Below, piece by piece: positions 11,352 through 23,518 of a DNA stretch of 64,000 nt. Each line of letters opens with the position of its first letter. The stretch's first letter is position 1. Made by a program: the position numbers and the translations under genes. Source of the DNA: Arachis hypogaea (taxonomy: Eukaryota > Streptophyta > Magnoliopsida > Fabales > Fabaceae); the NCBI RefSeq assembly GCF_003086295.3, contig NC_092045.1, forward strand, positions 26,044,890 to 26,108,889, given 5' to 3'. Below the pieces are notes generated by a model. The model was not told the DNA's origin, searched no databases, and was given only the letters and a program-made list of their open reading frames with translations.

Positions 11352-13458
11352 TGATGACAAGTCATCATATACCCATTTTTCAAGCTAATTTCATTTGTTT
11401 TGTTAGCATTTATGCACTTTCTTGCTTCTTAAGTAAGTGATTTGGAGTGAAAATGCATAACTTCTTTAAATCAAGCAACCACCATGAAATTAATGTTAAT
11501 CCATGAGGTTTAAGCTAATTTTAATTGAATTTTAATTGATTTATAAGCCTCTTGAATTTAGTGATACTTGGAGTGGTTGTTTTGGTTTATTGTAGGTGAA
11601 GAAAAGAAAAGAAAAGGAAAAGCGTGGCCTAAGAAGTGTAGCCTAAGGAAAGGAAAGCGTGGCCAAAGCAATAGGAAGCGTGCCGCATGCAAGGGGGAGG
11701 CAAACATTGCCCTCCACAAGGGCAGACTGCCCTCTAGGAGGGCAACATAAAGGAACCAACCAAGGAAGGCAACTCTGCCCTGCCCACTACAAGGGCAGAG
11801 CACAAAAATGTGCCTTGGAATCAAGAAGGAGAGAACCTTGCCCTGCCCTCCACAAGGGCAGTATCGGGCTCACCAAGGAAGAAATTCAAAGGAAAAATGT
11901 CACCCATGCATGCCACAAGACTCGAACACGGACCAAGGAAGAAGCCAAGAACTAAGGTTGAGTGCCATGCCAAGAAACCAAGCAAATTAATAGAACGTGT
12001 GCCACAGCCGTGTTTCGAACACGGGACAGCAAAGTGGAAACACTGCCCTGCCCTCCGCGAGGGCAGGGCAGAATTTGGATTGGTGCACAAATCTGGCGCA
12101 CCACACACAAATCTGGCGCACCAATTCTCTCCTGGCAGCACCAGCGTGCATCGAAGCTCGACCCTGGCAGCACCAAAATTTCCTGCCCTGCCCTCCGCGA
12201 GGGCAGGGCAGCATCCCATGCACCAAGAAAAATTTCTGGCGCACCAATTTCTGAGTCTGGCGCACCAATTCTTGATTCTGGCAGCACCGTGGCACGTTCT
12301 GGCGCACCAACTTTTCCTGCCCTGCCCTTGGCGCGGGCAGGGCAGCATTTCACGCACCAAGGCCGCACCAGCTTGCACCACGCCCGCACCACAACGCACC
12401 AAATCCTGCCCTGCCCTCCACAAGGGCAGGGCAGCCTCCTGGAAGCAACTTTTCATGGGCCAAAAATTCAAATTAAAATCCCATTTTAATTCATTTTTTC
12501 ACCAAATAAAAAGCCCATCCAAATCCCAAAATCCAAGAATAGAAAGTGTATAAATAGAAGCTAGTTTGATGTAATTAAGAAACTTTTAGACTTACCTTTG
12601 GCTTTGCTTTTAAATTTTGCAATTTCTTTGAGCTTTGAATTTCTTGTAATTGTTCTTGAGAGACTTGACCGAGAGCTTAGAGGATTAAGGGAGAATTGAC
12701 TGATCTCCTTCCTCATTCTTACTCGGGCAATTCTACTCTTCTGTTTCTGAGTTTTGGGTGTGTGAAATTGAGGAAATTCTGTCTCAATTCCCATCTAAAG
12801 TCTCTTTAAACCCTTTTCTGCATAATTGAATTTGATTTCTGTTCTTCTACTACTTCTTCTTAAATTTTCTGTCAATTGCTTTGATAACTTGGATCTGGGA
12901 AGGAAATTGGGTTTTAGGCTCTGCTACCTAAGCTCTTGAGTCCTGAGATCACAATTTACTTGGGTTCTTCTGTGAACCTTGCTGCATTTTACTTTAATTT
13001 CTGTTTAAGCTCTCATTGCTTCTAATTCAATTCCTGTTCTGTTAATTGTGTCAATTCAATTCTTCTTTGTTTATGTTGTGCAATCCCAGTCCTCAATTCC
13101 CTTTTATATTCAAGCCATTTATCTTTCTTGCCATTTAAGTTACTGCAATTTACATTTCTTGCACTTTAAGTTTCAGTCATTTACTTTCTTGTTCTTTAAG
13201 ATTCTGCAAATTTACTTTCCTGTTCTTTACTTTACTGCACTTTTCCCTTCCCCCTTTACATTTACTGTCATTTACTTCCTGTTAAACACAAATCACTCAA
13301 CCAAAACTTGATTCGCTTGACTAAATCAACCACTAAACTAAAATTGCTCAATCCTTCAATCCCTGTGGGATCGACCTCACTCATGTGAGTTATTATTACT
13401 TGATGCGACCCGGTACACTTGCCGGTGAGTTTTGTGTTGGATCGTTTTCCACACATCA
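11352..13458 (+). repeat. E1 3' LTR (2107 bp)
   Basis: Second LTR copy, same length as the first, ending CACACATCA before the ACCAC duplication (13459-13463). The palindrome array repeats at about 11707-12434. The base differences I noticed are all substitutions, with no indel. Confidence 0.95.
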
Positions 13459-13918
13459 ACCACCAACTCCTCCTCCTTCTTCTCTTCTTTTTTTTATTAG
13501 AATTTCTTCTCCTCTTTCCTTTTTCTCCTTCTCCTCCATCATCTTCATCATCATGATCATCATCGTCGTCTTCTTCTTCTTATACGTATCGTCGTTATCG
13601 TTATCGTAAAATTTTTAGCATATTGATGGCATTGCCTGATTCAAAATTAAAGAAAATATTTTTTTGTATCTATAGCAAAATTTTGATGTAGGAGTTCTGA
13701 ATCTGAATTGTTATTGTGATGAATCTGTTCCATTCTCATTTCGATGTATTTTGAAAAATTTGCAGTGTATTTTTGAAAATATTGTGGTGTATTTTGGAAA
13801 TATTTCAATGTATTTTTATTCTGATAAGTTCTGCATAATTCAAAACTCTTTCTCTTCCTCCTCCTTATTTTCTGCTGCTACTTTTTCTTTTTCATTATCA
13901 TCATCATCTTTTTTTTTC

Positions 13919-15219
13919 GAGTATATACCCATTTTGGTCCTCAAAGAATTTTAGACTGGACATTTTAGTCCCTAACTAAAATTAATTACTCGATTGGTCC
14001 TTAACAATTAATTTTGTTAGTCACTTAGGTCCTTTACTCCATTAACTCTGACGGAGGACAAAATAGTCCCTAACAACTCTAACAGGGGACAAAATGGTCC
14101 CTGATCTTCTCTGTTCAGAAACAACACAATTCTCTCCCAATTTCCATCATATCTTGCATAACGCTAGCAATCTAACACTATAACTTCAAACTACACAATG
14201 CACACTCTATAAATTTAATGTTCACAAGAAAAAAAATTTTCAACTTTTTCTCAACCAATTCATACTCAGGAAACTAATGCATATGTGTCTCAACTAGTTA
14301 TTACCTTCGATGGATCCCATGAATTTAGACAGCAAGTCTGATTTGTTAAGATCCGTCGTCATCGTTGCCATCTCCCTCCTCCTCTAATACCCTATCATCT
14401 CCATGATCATATTGTCCACCACTTCGATCACTTCCTTCAGCTTCTTCTCTGAACCAATATTCAGTAGTCGCTTCAGTTTCTATATGAGCAGCAATAATGA
14501 CATTGTTCGTTGTACTGATAGCTTGGATGCGAGGTCGAAGCTATCTGCCAACTTGGACTCTGAAAAAGAAGGAATGAAGCACTCGGTATCTATTTCAAAT
14601 GAGAATTTGCATATGATATCGAAGGAGAATCTTCTCATGATATCCTAATGTCCAACAATCTATATTGCTTGCCGGAGAGTGGAGAACGGCGTGCCCTTGG
14701 AGTAGTTGTGGAACTTGGTCATGATGATGTCGTGGATGTGTTGGGGTTGGAGGTGATGTTATCGAAGAGGTGGAAGTGGATGCTTTTGTGGGTGAAGTGC
14801 AAAGGAGGTAGATGTACCAGTCACAAAAATTTAGAAAGTGTGTGGTCCATGACATGTTGAGGTAGGTGCGACACGTGTGATAATTTCACCATGACTTAAT
14901 TTTGGAGCTAAAGAGGAAGAAGGAAAAGATGGAAAAGAAGACTATGAAGGTGAAGAAGGAGAGTATGAATGTTAGGGTTATGCGAGATATGATAAAAATT
15001 GGGGAAGAACAGTGTCGTTTTCGAATAAAGGGGTTAGGGATCATTTTGTCCCTTGTTAGAGTTGTCAGGGACTATTTTGTCCTCCGTTAGAGCTAACAGA
15101 GTAAAGGACCTAAGTGACTGACAGAATTAATTGTTAGGGACTAATCAAGTAATTAATTTTAGTTGAGGACTAAAGTGTCCAATTTAAAATTTTTTGAAGA
15201 CCAAAATAGGTATATACTC
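13919..15219. mobile_element. Pack-MULE: Mutator-like element with long TIRs
   Basis: Starts GAGTATATACC and ends GGTATATACTC. The two ends are inverted copies for about 190 bases. An exact 9-bp duplication, TTTTTTTTC, flanks it at 13910-13918 and 15220-15228; this is the Mutator hallmark, although the duplicated sequence is low-complexity. It interrupts one unit of the tandem array. There is no transposase; the interior carries a decayed fragment of a cytochrome P450 on the minus strand, so it fits a Pack-MULE that captured a host gene. Confidence 0.88.
14290..14835 (-). pseudogene. captured cytochrome P450 fragment (CYP94-like)
   Basis: Read on the minus strand in three frames, the interior of the Pack-MULE gives, in order, DWYIYLL.TSPT, HDIIMTKFHNYSKGTPFSTL, then RRFSFDIICKFSFEID, ESKLADSFDLASKLS, IGSEKKLKEVIEVVDNM and LNKSDLLSKFMGS. 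I recognise this order as the N-terminal/middle part of CYP94-type fatty-acid hydroxylases of the CYP86 clan. The segment between the FSTL and RRFSF blocks, normally about 80-100 residues, is missing. There are several in-frame stops and at least two frameshifts, and the heme-binding Cys region is absent, so it cannot make an enzyme. It may act only as transcribed sequence. Family name is from memory. Confidence 0.75.
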
Positions 15220-17220
15220 TTTTTTTTCTTATTCATTTTTTTTCTTGTTTTACCTTCTCAAGTTTTTTTTTTCATTTTACTCTCTTAACAAAAATAAAAA
15301 CGAAAAAATCAAACAAAGAAGAAGAAAAAACACATGCTGCAAAATTATTTGGAAGAGGATGAACCTACATTTATTCAACTAAAAGAAAGAAAGAAATAAA
15401 AAAAGAAAAAACCATTAAAGAAAATATTTTTGTACATTTGTAGCAAAAATTTGATGTAAGAATTCTGAATCTGAATTGTTATTGTGATGAATATATTCCA
15501 TTCTTGTTTCAGTGCATTTTGAAAAACTTTCAGTGTATTTTAAAATTATTTCAGTGTATTTTTATTCTGATAAGTTCTGCATACTTCAAAACTCTTTCTC
15601 TTCTTCCTTTTCATCTTCTGCTGCTACTTCTTCTTCTTTTTCATCATCATCATCATCATCTTCTTCTTTTTTTTCTTATTCATCTTTTCTTTCTTGTTTT
15701 ACCTTCTCAAGTTTCTTCTTGTTTTACTCTCTTAAGAAGATAAAAATAAAAAAATTAAACAAATAAGAAGAAAAAATACACAATACTACAAAATTACTTG
15801 GAAAAGGATGAATCTACATTCATTCAACTAAAAGAAAGAAAGAAATAAGAAAAAAAAAAGAAAAAAAATTATGAAAAAAAATATTTTTGTGCATTTGTAG
15901 CAAAATTTTGATGTAAGAGTTCTAAATCTGAATTATTATTGTGATGAATCTATTTCATTCTCGTTTCGGTGTATTTTGAAAAACTTTCAGTATATTTTAA
16001 AACTATTTTTGGTGTATTGTAATTCTGATAAGTTCTGCATAATTCAAAATTCTTCCTTTTCCTCATCTTCTGTTTCTACTTCTTCTTCTTTTTCACCGTC
16101 ATCGTCTTCTTTTTTTTTTCTTATTCATCTTTTACTTCTTGTTTTACTTTCTCAAGTTTCTTCTTATTTTACTCTCTTAACAAAAATAAAAAAAATCAAA
16201 CAAAGAAGAAGAAGAAACACATAATGCTATAAAATTACTTGGAAGAGGATGAAACTACATTCATTCAACTAAAAGAAAGAAAAAAATAAGACAAAATAAG
16301 AAGAAAAATGCATTAAAAATATTTTTGTGCATTTGCAGCTAAATTTTGATGTAGGAATTCTAAATATGAGTTGTTATTATATGTGATGAATTTCTTCCAT
16401 TCTTGTTTCGGTATATTTTGAAAAACTTGCGGTGTATTTTAAAAATCTTGCAGTGTATTTTATAAATATTTCGGTATATTTTTATTCTGATAAGTTCTAC
16501 AAATTTCAAAATTCTTCTTCTTTCTCTTCCTCCTCCTCATCTTTTACTGCTGTTGTTTCTTCTTTTTCGTTATTATCATTATCATCATCATCATCTTTGT
16601 CTTATTTTTTCTTATTCATCTTTTTCTTCTTATTTTACCTTCTCAAGTTTCTTCTTATTTTACTCTCTTAACAAGAATAAAAACAAAAAAAAACCAAATA
16701 AAAAAGAAGAAGAAATACATTGTGTTGTAAAATTATTTGAAAGAGGATGAACCCACATTCATTCAACTAAAAGAAAGAAAGAAATAAAGACAAAAATAAG
16801 ACAAAAAATGCATTAAAGAAAAATATTTTTGTACATTTGTAGCAAAATTTCGATGTAGGAATTTTGAATCTGAATTATTATTGTGATGAATCTGTTATAT
16901 TCTCATTTCAGTGTATTTTAAAAATCTTGCGGTGTATTTTGAAAATATTTTGGTGTATTTTTATTCTGATAAGTTTTGCATAATTCAAAACTCTTTCTCT
17001 TCCTCCTCGTCATCTTCTACAACTGCTTCTTCGTCATTTTCTTATTTCATATTCTTATAATTCTTCTTCGGAGGAAAAAATCAAATAGAGAAGAAAAAAT
17101 TATATAATGTTGCAAAAAAAAATAGAAAGAGGAGGAGGAAAAAAATGTAATAACAACAACAGTAATAAAAAGAACAACGAAGAGGATGAAACACGCAAAG
17201 AAAAGGAAGAGAAACGTAAA

Positions 17221-17230
17221 GAAGAAGGAG
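17221..17230. repeat. target duplication GAAGAAGGAG, left of MULE2
   Basis: Ten bases repeated exactly at 19036-19045. Mutator elements make 9-bp duplications; the tenth matching base is probably chance. Confidence 0.8.
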
Positions 17231-19035
17231 GAGTAAATACCCATAGTAGTCTCTGAGATTCACGCAATTACCCATAGTAAACCCTAAGATCCCGATTTCC
17301 CTATTATAGTCCTCCAGATAGAGCTCCGAGCACTCAAACTAGTCCCTGACCATATATCAGGTGATGACTCATCACCAGAGTGCTGACGTGGCCTCGGATT
17401 GCCACGTGGGACGTGTCCAAAACGACGTCGTTTTGGATTTGGTGCCCTTGAAAGCCAAAAACAACACCATATAGTTGTTACTTAGTATGAAAAATAGTTT
17501 TCTCCCCCAACATAAACACTTCGTCTCTTCTTCTTCCATCCTCTGACTTCTTCTTCATCTCCCCATCAATGGCGTAACGTTAGGGTTGTATTTGATGGGT
17601 TTACGAAAATTTGAGAGAAGAATTCATCTGATCAAAAGTTGTTATCGCTCTTCCCTTCCCTTCCTTCACCACAAACACGAGATTCTGATGTTGTGATCGG
17701 ACTCAAGGTAACCTTTATTTTTTTTTACTCTGCATTTTGAATACAGTGTTGGTTGATGATAGCATTGGTCAGTGTAGTTGAAGTTCTGGAGTTTTGGTGT
17801 CATTGTAGTGTCTAGGGTTTGAATCTTGGTTGGAGTTTGTGGGGTTAGTGTAATACCTGAATGAAACAGGAATGAAACAGGGAGATGTATGGAGGTTTGG
17901 AAAAATATGTTTTTTGTGGTGATTATTTTTCCTTTTTAATGCATGAGTAGACTTTCAAATTCTCCATGTATATTGTAAACATTTTAAATTTCTTGCAGAT
18001 AGAGGAGAAGTTAGACATCATATTTCATTATGGGGGTGACTTCAAAAAAAATTCAGAAGGGATTATGATATATTCTCCGAATAACAAGGCCTGTTTATTA
18101 TAAGTGTTATCAGTAACTGAGTTTGTTTCCTAAATCCTAAGCGGAAAATCTGTTCTAATTTATTTGCTTAATATTTCTTTTGATTTAACAATGTTCTAGA
18201 CCTAGAAGCCATTTTTCATTTCAGAAATGTATACTTGACCTTCAATTTCTTCTTTTAAAAGGTTTAATTTATGTATTTAAATTATCATTGTTGTCGCTGC
18301 TATTATTTTCTTATTATTTTGAAAACTATGATATTTGAATTGATGTAGTGAATAAATGGATATCACAATTAATTGCAATTGCCACTCAACAAATGATGAA
18401 GGAAAAAGATGAAAGGTATCCATTGATTTCTTTTTCAATTGCTATTGTTTTCTTATTATTTTTTCTAGTTGGTTGATGGAGACAAGATCATTGGAAGTGA
18501 AACACCTAGCTGTAATGCTTTAAATTTTGATTTTACATCTTTAGAAGTGAAACTGGAAAAATTTCATTGAAACCCACTGAGCTAGTGTTTAACAACGGCA
18601 TAATTTTGATCCTCATGTTTTATCCATGTGTTTTTAGACTCGGAAGTACTTGGATACATGATGTGTATTTTTTTGGGCTACTACATCATGTTTCATCAGT
18701 GTTTAGGAAGAAGTTATGGAAGAAGAAGAAGAAGAGATGAACAAGACGAAGAGGGAAAGTGTATGAAAATTTGGGGATTTAGGGTTACATATAATAGGGG
18801 GATCAATCTGGGTAAAAATTAGAACTTAGCCAGCTCAGCTAGCTGTTAGGAGCCCTTCAGCGTGACAATCCGAGGTCACGTCAGCGCTCCGGTGATGAGT
18901 CATCACCTGAAATATGGCCAGGGACTAGTTTGAGTGTTCGGAGCTTTATCTGGAGGACTACAATAAGAAAATCGGGATTTTAGGGATTACTATGAGTAAT
19001 TGCGTGAATCTCAAGACTACTATGGATATTTACTC
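17231..19035. mobile_element. MULE2: Mutator-like element with long TIRs
   Basis: Begins GAGTAAATACC and ends with its approximate inverse; about 180 bases at each end (17231-17410 and about 18855-19035) are inverted copies. A direct 9-10 bp duplication flanks it. The interior has exon-like pieces on the plus strand. Near 17660-17706 a frame reads SPQTRDSDVVIGLK before a possible GT donor. Near 18007-18090 another reads DIIFHYGGDFKKNSEG after a CAG acceptor. The first recalls GRF zinc-finger proteins and the second the N-terminus of MuDR-type transposases; both are short and uncertain. No full gene remains. Confidence 0.8.
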
Positions 19036-19045
19036 GAAGAAGGAG

Positions 19046-20479
19046 AGGAAGAAGAAGAAGGAAGAGGAGGAATGCGGAATACAAACATTAGAGAAAAAAT
19101 AACGTGATTTTACGCGCGTATTATGTATGTGAATAATTCTATTGAGTTAGAGTTAACTTGTATGAACTTATATATAAAAAATGTTTGTATATATAGCATA
19201 CGTAAATGAGGAAATTACTTTTAAGACCTTTAACTAATTTGGTTTTAACTTTAAGTCTTCAACCCCAACAAGCAATCGCACACTTTAATAATTAGGATAG
19301 TCATAATCCAAATTAAATAGCTAGCTAACGCAATTTCTAGAATAGGACACCCACAGGGTCAAGTTTACCAAGGCTCGAGTTCAACGCGATTTTAATATAC
19401 ATTGATGATATAGACTACTGATTATGTTGACAATGTGCACCGCCGCCCATAAGTCACGTATAGCCGCTGTTATCCCTATTCCCTAACAGAACTTATTCAT
19501 GAAATAGAACTTATTTATGTAACGTAACTTATCTAAGACATTGAATTTTACACCATGATCAGTACTTCACCAAATCCAATATAATCTCAGTATGTATGGC
19601 TAGTGTTCCAATAATTTCATATTTGTTTAATTAGTGTGGTGCGCACAGAACATGGTGGGCCAATCAAATGAGTGGTGTAGACCCATGCCAGATAGGACTA
19701 GGGTTCCATTTCTTGTTGTTCCAATCACATCCTTCCAACTCTTTGCCTGTCATTCAGATTCATGAATGAACCATAAAAATGATTGGTCGGCCAGAAAGAT
19801 AATAACATACAAATTATTCAATACCCCACAAAAACCATATACAACCTACTAATTAAGCGTTCAATAATAGGTAATTGCAATTCAGAAATGGTATTTTAAG
19901 TTGTATGATTAACGATGGTGTTCTTAATCAAAAAGAAAAATAATAAGGGAAGTATTATTTTATAATTAAATAAAACTTATATCAGAATGTTATTTTTCAT
20001 GAAAGAATTATATTATTTAATGATAAAAAATATTCCACTTTAACTTAGAATTCACTTTAGTAATAATAATAATTAGTATATGGTGCAAAATATTTTGTTT
20101 TTATATATTGAATGGATACATAACTTTCGATTATTTGTAATAAATTAGAGGAAGTATTGGGAGTATCTGTACAATATGTACAATAGAAGTTTAAGAATAT
20201 GTATTGTGTTTAAAAAATTAGTAATATTTTATTCTGAATATTCATTTTTTAATTTATATTAGACCAAATAAATAACTTACTATACATATTGTATAAATAC
20301 TCCATTAGCTTACTAGGGGATTCAAAATTAAAGTACACCATTAGTTATGTTGTTTCCAAATTTTAAATAGACAAAATCTTAAATGAATGTTCATAACTAT
20401 ACAATTACAAGAGGAGCAAACATTTCCGTTATATTAAAAGGACCCAACAACTCCTATTTTCTACATTTTTAACTAAGTC
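19046..20479. other. spacer and upstream region of the aquaporin gene
   Basis: No gene supported. AT-rich, with purine-rich array remnants to about 19090 and the palindrome TACGCGCGTA at 19111-19120. The last few hundred bases are presumably the promoter of the PIP1 gene; no specific element other than the TATA box can be named with confidence. Confidence 0.4.
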
Positions 20480-20487
20480 TATATAAA
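20480..20487 (+). promoter_or_regulatory. TATA box of the PIP1 aquaporin gene
   Basis: TATATAAA about 130 bases upstream of the ATG, followed by a C/A-rich leader with several CATCA/TTCATT repeats, typical of a plant 5' UTR. A transcription start near 20510 would be expected from the usual 25-32 base spacing. Confidence 0.6.
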
Positions 20488-20618
20488 CCAATCCCCAGTT
20501 CACCACATTCTCATCACCATCACTTCATTATTATTCATTCAGCTCCACTCTAAAGAGAGTGTGAATTGAACTTCATTCAACAAATTAAAAGAGAAATTAT
20601 AACAAAAAAAAATAATTA

Positions 20619-20958
20619 ATGGAGGGAAAGGAACAAGATGTGTCATTGGGAGCTAACAAGTTCCCAGAGAGACAGCCGATCGGGACGGCGGCGCAGAGCC
20701 AAGACGATGGGAAGGACTACAAGGAGCCACCACCAGCTCCGCTATTTGAGCCTTCAGAACTGACCTCGTGGTCGTTCTACAGGGCCGGAATAGCGGAGTT
20801 CGTGGCCACTTTCCTCTTTCTATATATCACAATCTTGACGGTTATGGGAGTGAATAGGTCTTCTTCCAAGTGCGCCACTGTTGGTATTCAAGGAATTGCT
20901 TGGTCCTTTGGTGGCATGATCTTTGCCCTTGTTTACTGCACCGCTGGCATTTCTGGTA

Positions 20959-20997
<39 letters not shown>

Positions 20998-23457
20998 TCT
21001 TCATTTTTCTTCGTTAACAAACTTTATATCTTCCATGTTTTTCTTCATTACAGGCTAAGTTAGTAATATATGGATGGAGACATTTGTATTATTTTGTTTT
21101 TCTCTCTCAACGTTATTTATAGCTACCTAAAACTCTATATATTTGTATCCTTTTCTTACTATTTAATTTCTAACTATAAAAAATTTAAATATTGGCAATT
21201 TTAGCTATAAATATGTAAGTTAACATAATATTTATAAAAATTAGATTTGTTCGATAAAATTATCTAAATTCAATAGTTTACTAGATAGTTTTATTGAACA
21301 TTTAGATAATTTATCATACTAATCTAATTTTTGTTGGATATTAAATTAATTTATATTTTTTATGGTTATTAGTTAAAATTGTCTTCGTTCAAATTTTTTC
21401 ATGGTTAAAAATAATAGTTATCTTTAATTTTTAATAGCCATGATATGTATAAATACCTTATCTCGAGTATCTTGATGAGTTATCACTACTATAATGGTCC
21501 GTCTCTTTAATTATGTTAGAGCCAGTTCTAACGCTTGGTTAGATTATGAAGTTTGATCTAGAAAAATATAAAAGATTATTAAGGAGTTTCAATACTTTCA
21601 GCTCAGATTTTAATTTTAAGGTTTTGGTAGAAAAATTAATGTTACTATTATTAGAGCAAAACTGTATGGAACTATGTTCTCTTCTCAACTTGACTAAAAT
21701 TAAAATCCACTAGAATTTCAATAGGTACTCATATCGGTGTGATTCAAGTTTAATTTTCCTTTCGAAAAGAAAAGGAAATAATTTGGTCATATATGTGTAA
21801 GGGTGATAATGGGTGTGGATAGAGAGGGGTTTTTATACTATCCGATCTTATCTTGTCTTATAATAGTCTGTATAAAACTTATTCTACTTCTATTTTTGCA
21901 GATAGTAAAAATTCATACCTTAATTTATTTATGTCCATTATTAAATTTAATAAATTAAATTAAATTTTAATATTTATATAACTATAATTATATATATAAT
22001 TATAATTATCCAAAAAAATTAATATATTATAAATTAAACAAAAAAATAAAAATAATATAATATCAAATAATATTATTAATAATTTTATTATTTTTTACAT
22101 ATATTAAATATATTATATGTTAAAATTATATATATATATATATATTAAGGACAATTCTATGATGCCTTTTGTTTGATATTTAATTTTTGTCTAAATTATC
22201 TTTAATAGTAATTTTAAAATATTTAAAATTTTTTAACTTTTATACTTTTAAATTTAGAATTAATTATTTTACCTATTTTAATAATTAGACAATCTTTTAG
22301 GCGCAAACACCATATATTAAACCCAACTCTGCTCCCTTCTGTCAAAATCTGCCTCCACACTAGATCAAATAATTACCCTCCCTAACTAAATAGGAGCGAA
22401 TACCTGGAAGTTTTTGTGGGTCGGATAGTATTATCACCCTTATGTGGGTAATAATTTTGTTACAAGGTCATGATATTTATTATTTAATAATTTAATTGAA
22501 TTTGTGGAATGTAGGTGGTCATATTAACCCGGCAGTGACATTTGGTTTGTTCTTGGCGAGGAAGTTGTCTTTGACGAGGGCAGTATTCTATATGGTAATG
22601 CAGTGCCTTGGAGCAATTTGCGGTGCTGGAGTTGTTAAGGGCTTCGAGGGCAAAACCTTCTACGGCAGCCACAATGGCGGTGCCAACTTCGTCGCCCCTG
22701 GTTACACCAAAGGCGACGGTCTTGGCGCTGAGATTGTTGGTACCTTTATTCTTGTCTACACCGTCTTCTCTGCCACCGATGCCAAGCGCAACGCACGAGA
22801 TTCTCACGTTCCAGTAAGCAATATATCTATTTATATCTCTCTTTACGTATATAATTATTTATGAGATTTTTTTATTAACCTAAATTTTTGAAAAAATTAA
22901 TTTTATGATATATTATTAAAAATTTTTTTATCAATTTAAATTTTTTTAAAAAATAAATTTATAACATAAATAATTTTAAAAAATTAAAATTAATAATATA
23001 ATTGTGTAATTACTAATTGTCAATTTTGTTTTTTTTTGTATAAATTAAAATGATTAGCTTTTGGCACCATTGCCAATTGGGTTCGCTGTGTTCTTGGTTC
23101 ACTTGGCTACTATTCCCATCACCGGAACCGGTATCAACCCTGCTCGGAGTCTTGGTGCTGCGATCATCTTCAACAAAGACCTCGGTTGGAATGACCATGT
23201 AAGTGTTTTTATTATTATTAATTTATTTTTAAATTAATTTAAAAACTTCCCCCACCTTATTATTACAAACAAAATTTTACACAATCATCTAATATTTAAA
23301 CCCATAATTACAAAAAAAAACTAATACTTAAATTAATTTTTCTATTTTTAATTTATTCAAAAATAATTTAGAAACATTAATTTTTAATAAATCTAAAAAT
23401 TAAAACAAACGGTTAATTTTTTTAAAAAGGAGTATATTAATATTAAAGTTTTTAATT

Positions 23458-23518
<61 letters not shown>

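Larger units (their letters stand above)
4588..13458 (+). mobile_element. E1: complete non-autonomous Ty3-gypsy (Athila/Tat-like) LTR retrotransposon
   Basis: An 8871-bp element bounded by two 2107-bp LTRs and an exact ACCAC target duplication. Order: 5' LTR, tRNA-Asp-type primer site, a gag-protease frame (6909-9770), 1.58 kb of non-coding DNA, 3' LTR. RT, RNase H and integrase are absent, so it must borrow enzymes. Its gag and protease are homologous to those of element A in this window, but the LTRs are unrelated in sequence. I count about 10 differences between the two LTRs by eye (about 0.5%), which makes it the youngest LTR insertion here. It sits at the left edge of the tandem array that resumes at 13464. 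Confidence 0.93.
13464..17230 (+). repeat. degenerate tandem array, about five units of 440-500 bp
   Basis: Anchor phrases recur in order in each unit: a T/C-rich block with TCATCATCATC, ACTCTCTTAACAA, CAAAATTTTGATGTA and then two or three copies of GTGTATTTTGAAAA. The CAAAATTTTGATGTA anchors lie near 13676, 15443, 15900, 16338 and 16842. The first gap equals the others once the 1.3-kb insertion at 13919-15219 is removed. Short frames here are low-complexity serine/phenylalanine tracts, not genes. Element E1 is inserted at the left edge. The palindrome TACGCGCGTA occurs outside both sides (4507-4516 and 19111-19120). Confidence 0.75.

Noticed and set aside
13464..17230. CRISPR-like array
   Set aside because: Repeat period of 440-500 bp, degenerate, eukaryotic context; it is an ordinary tandem repeat.
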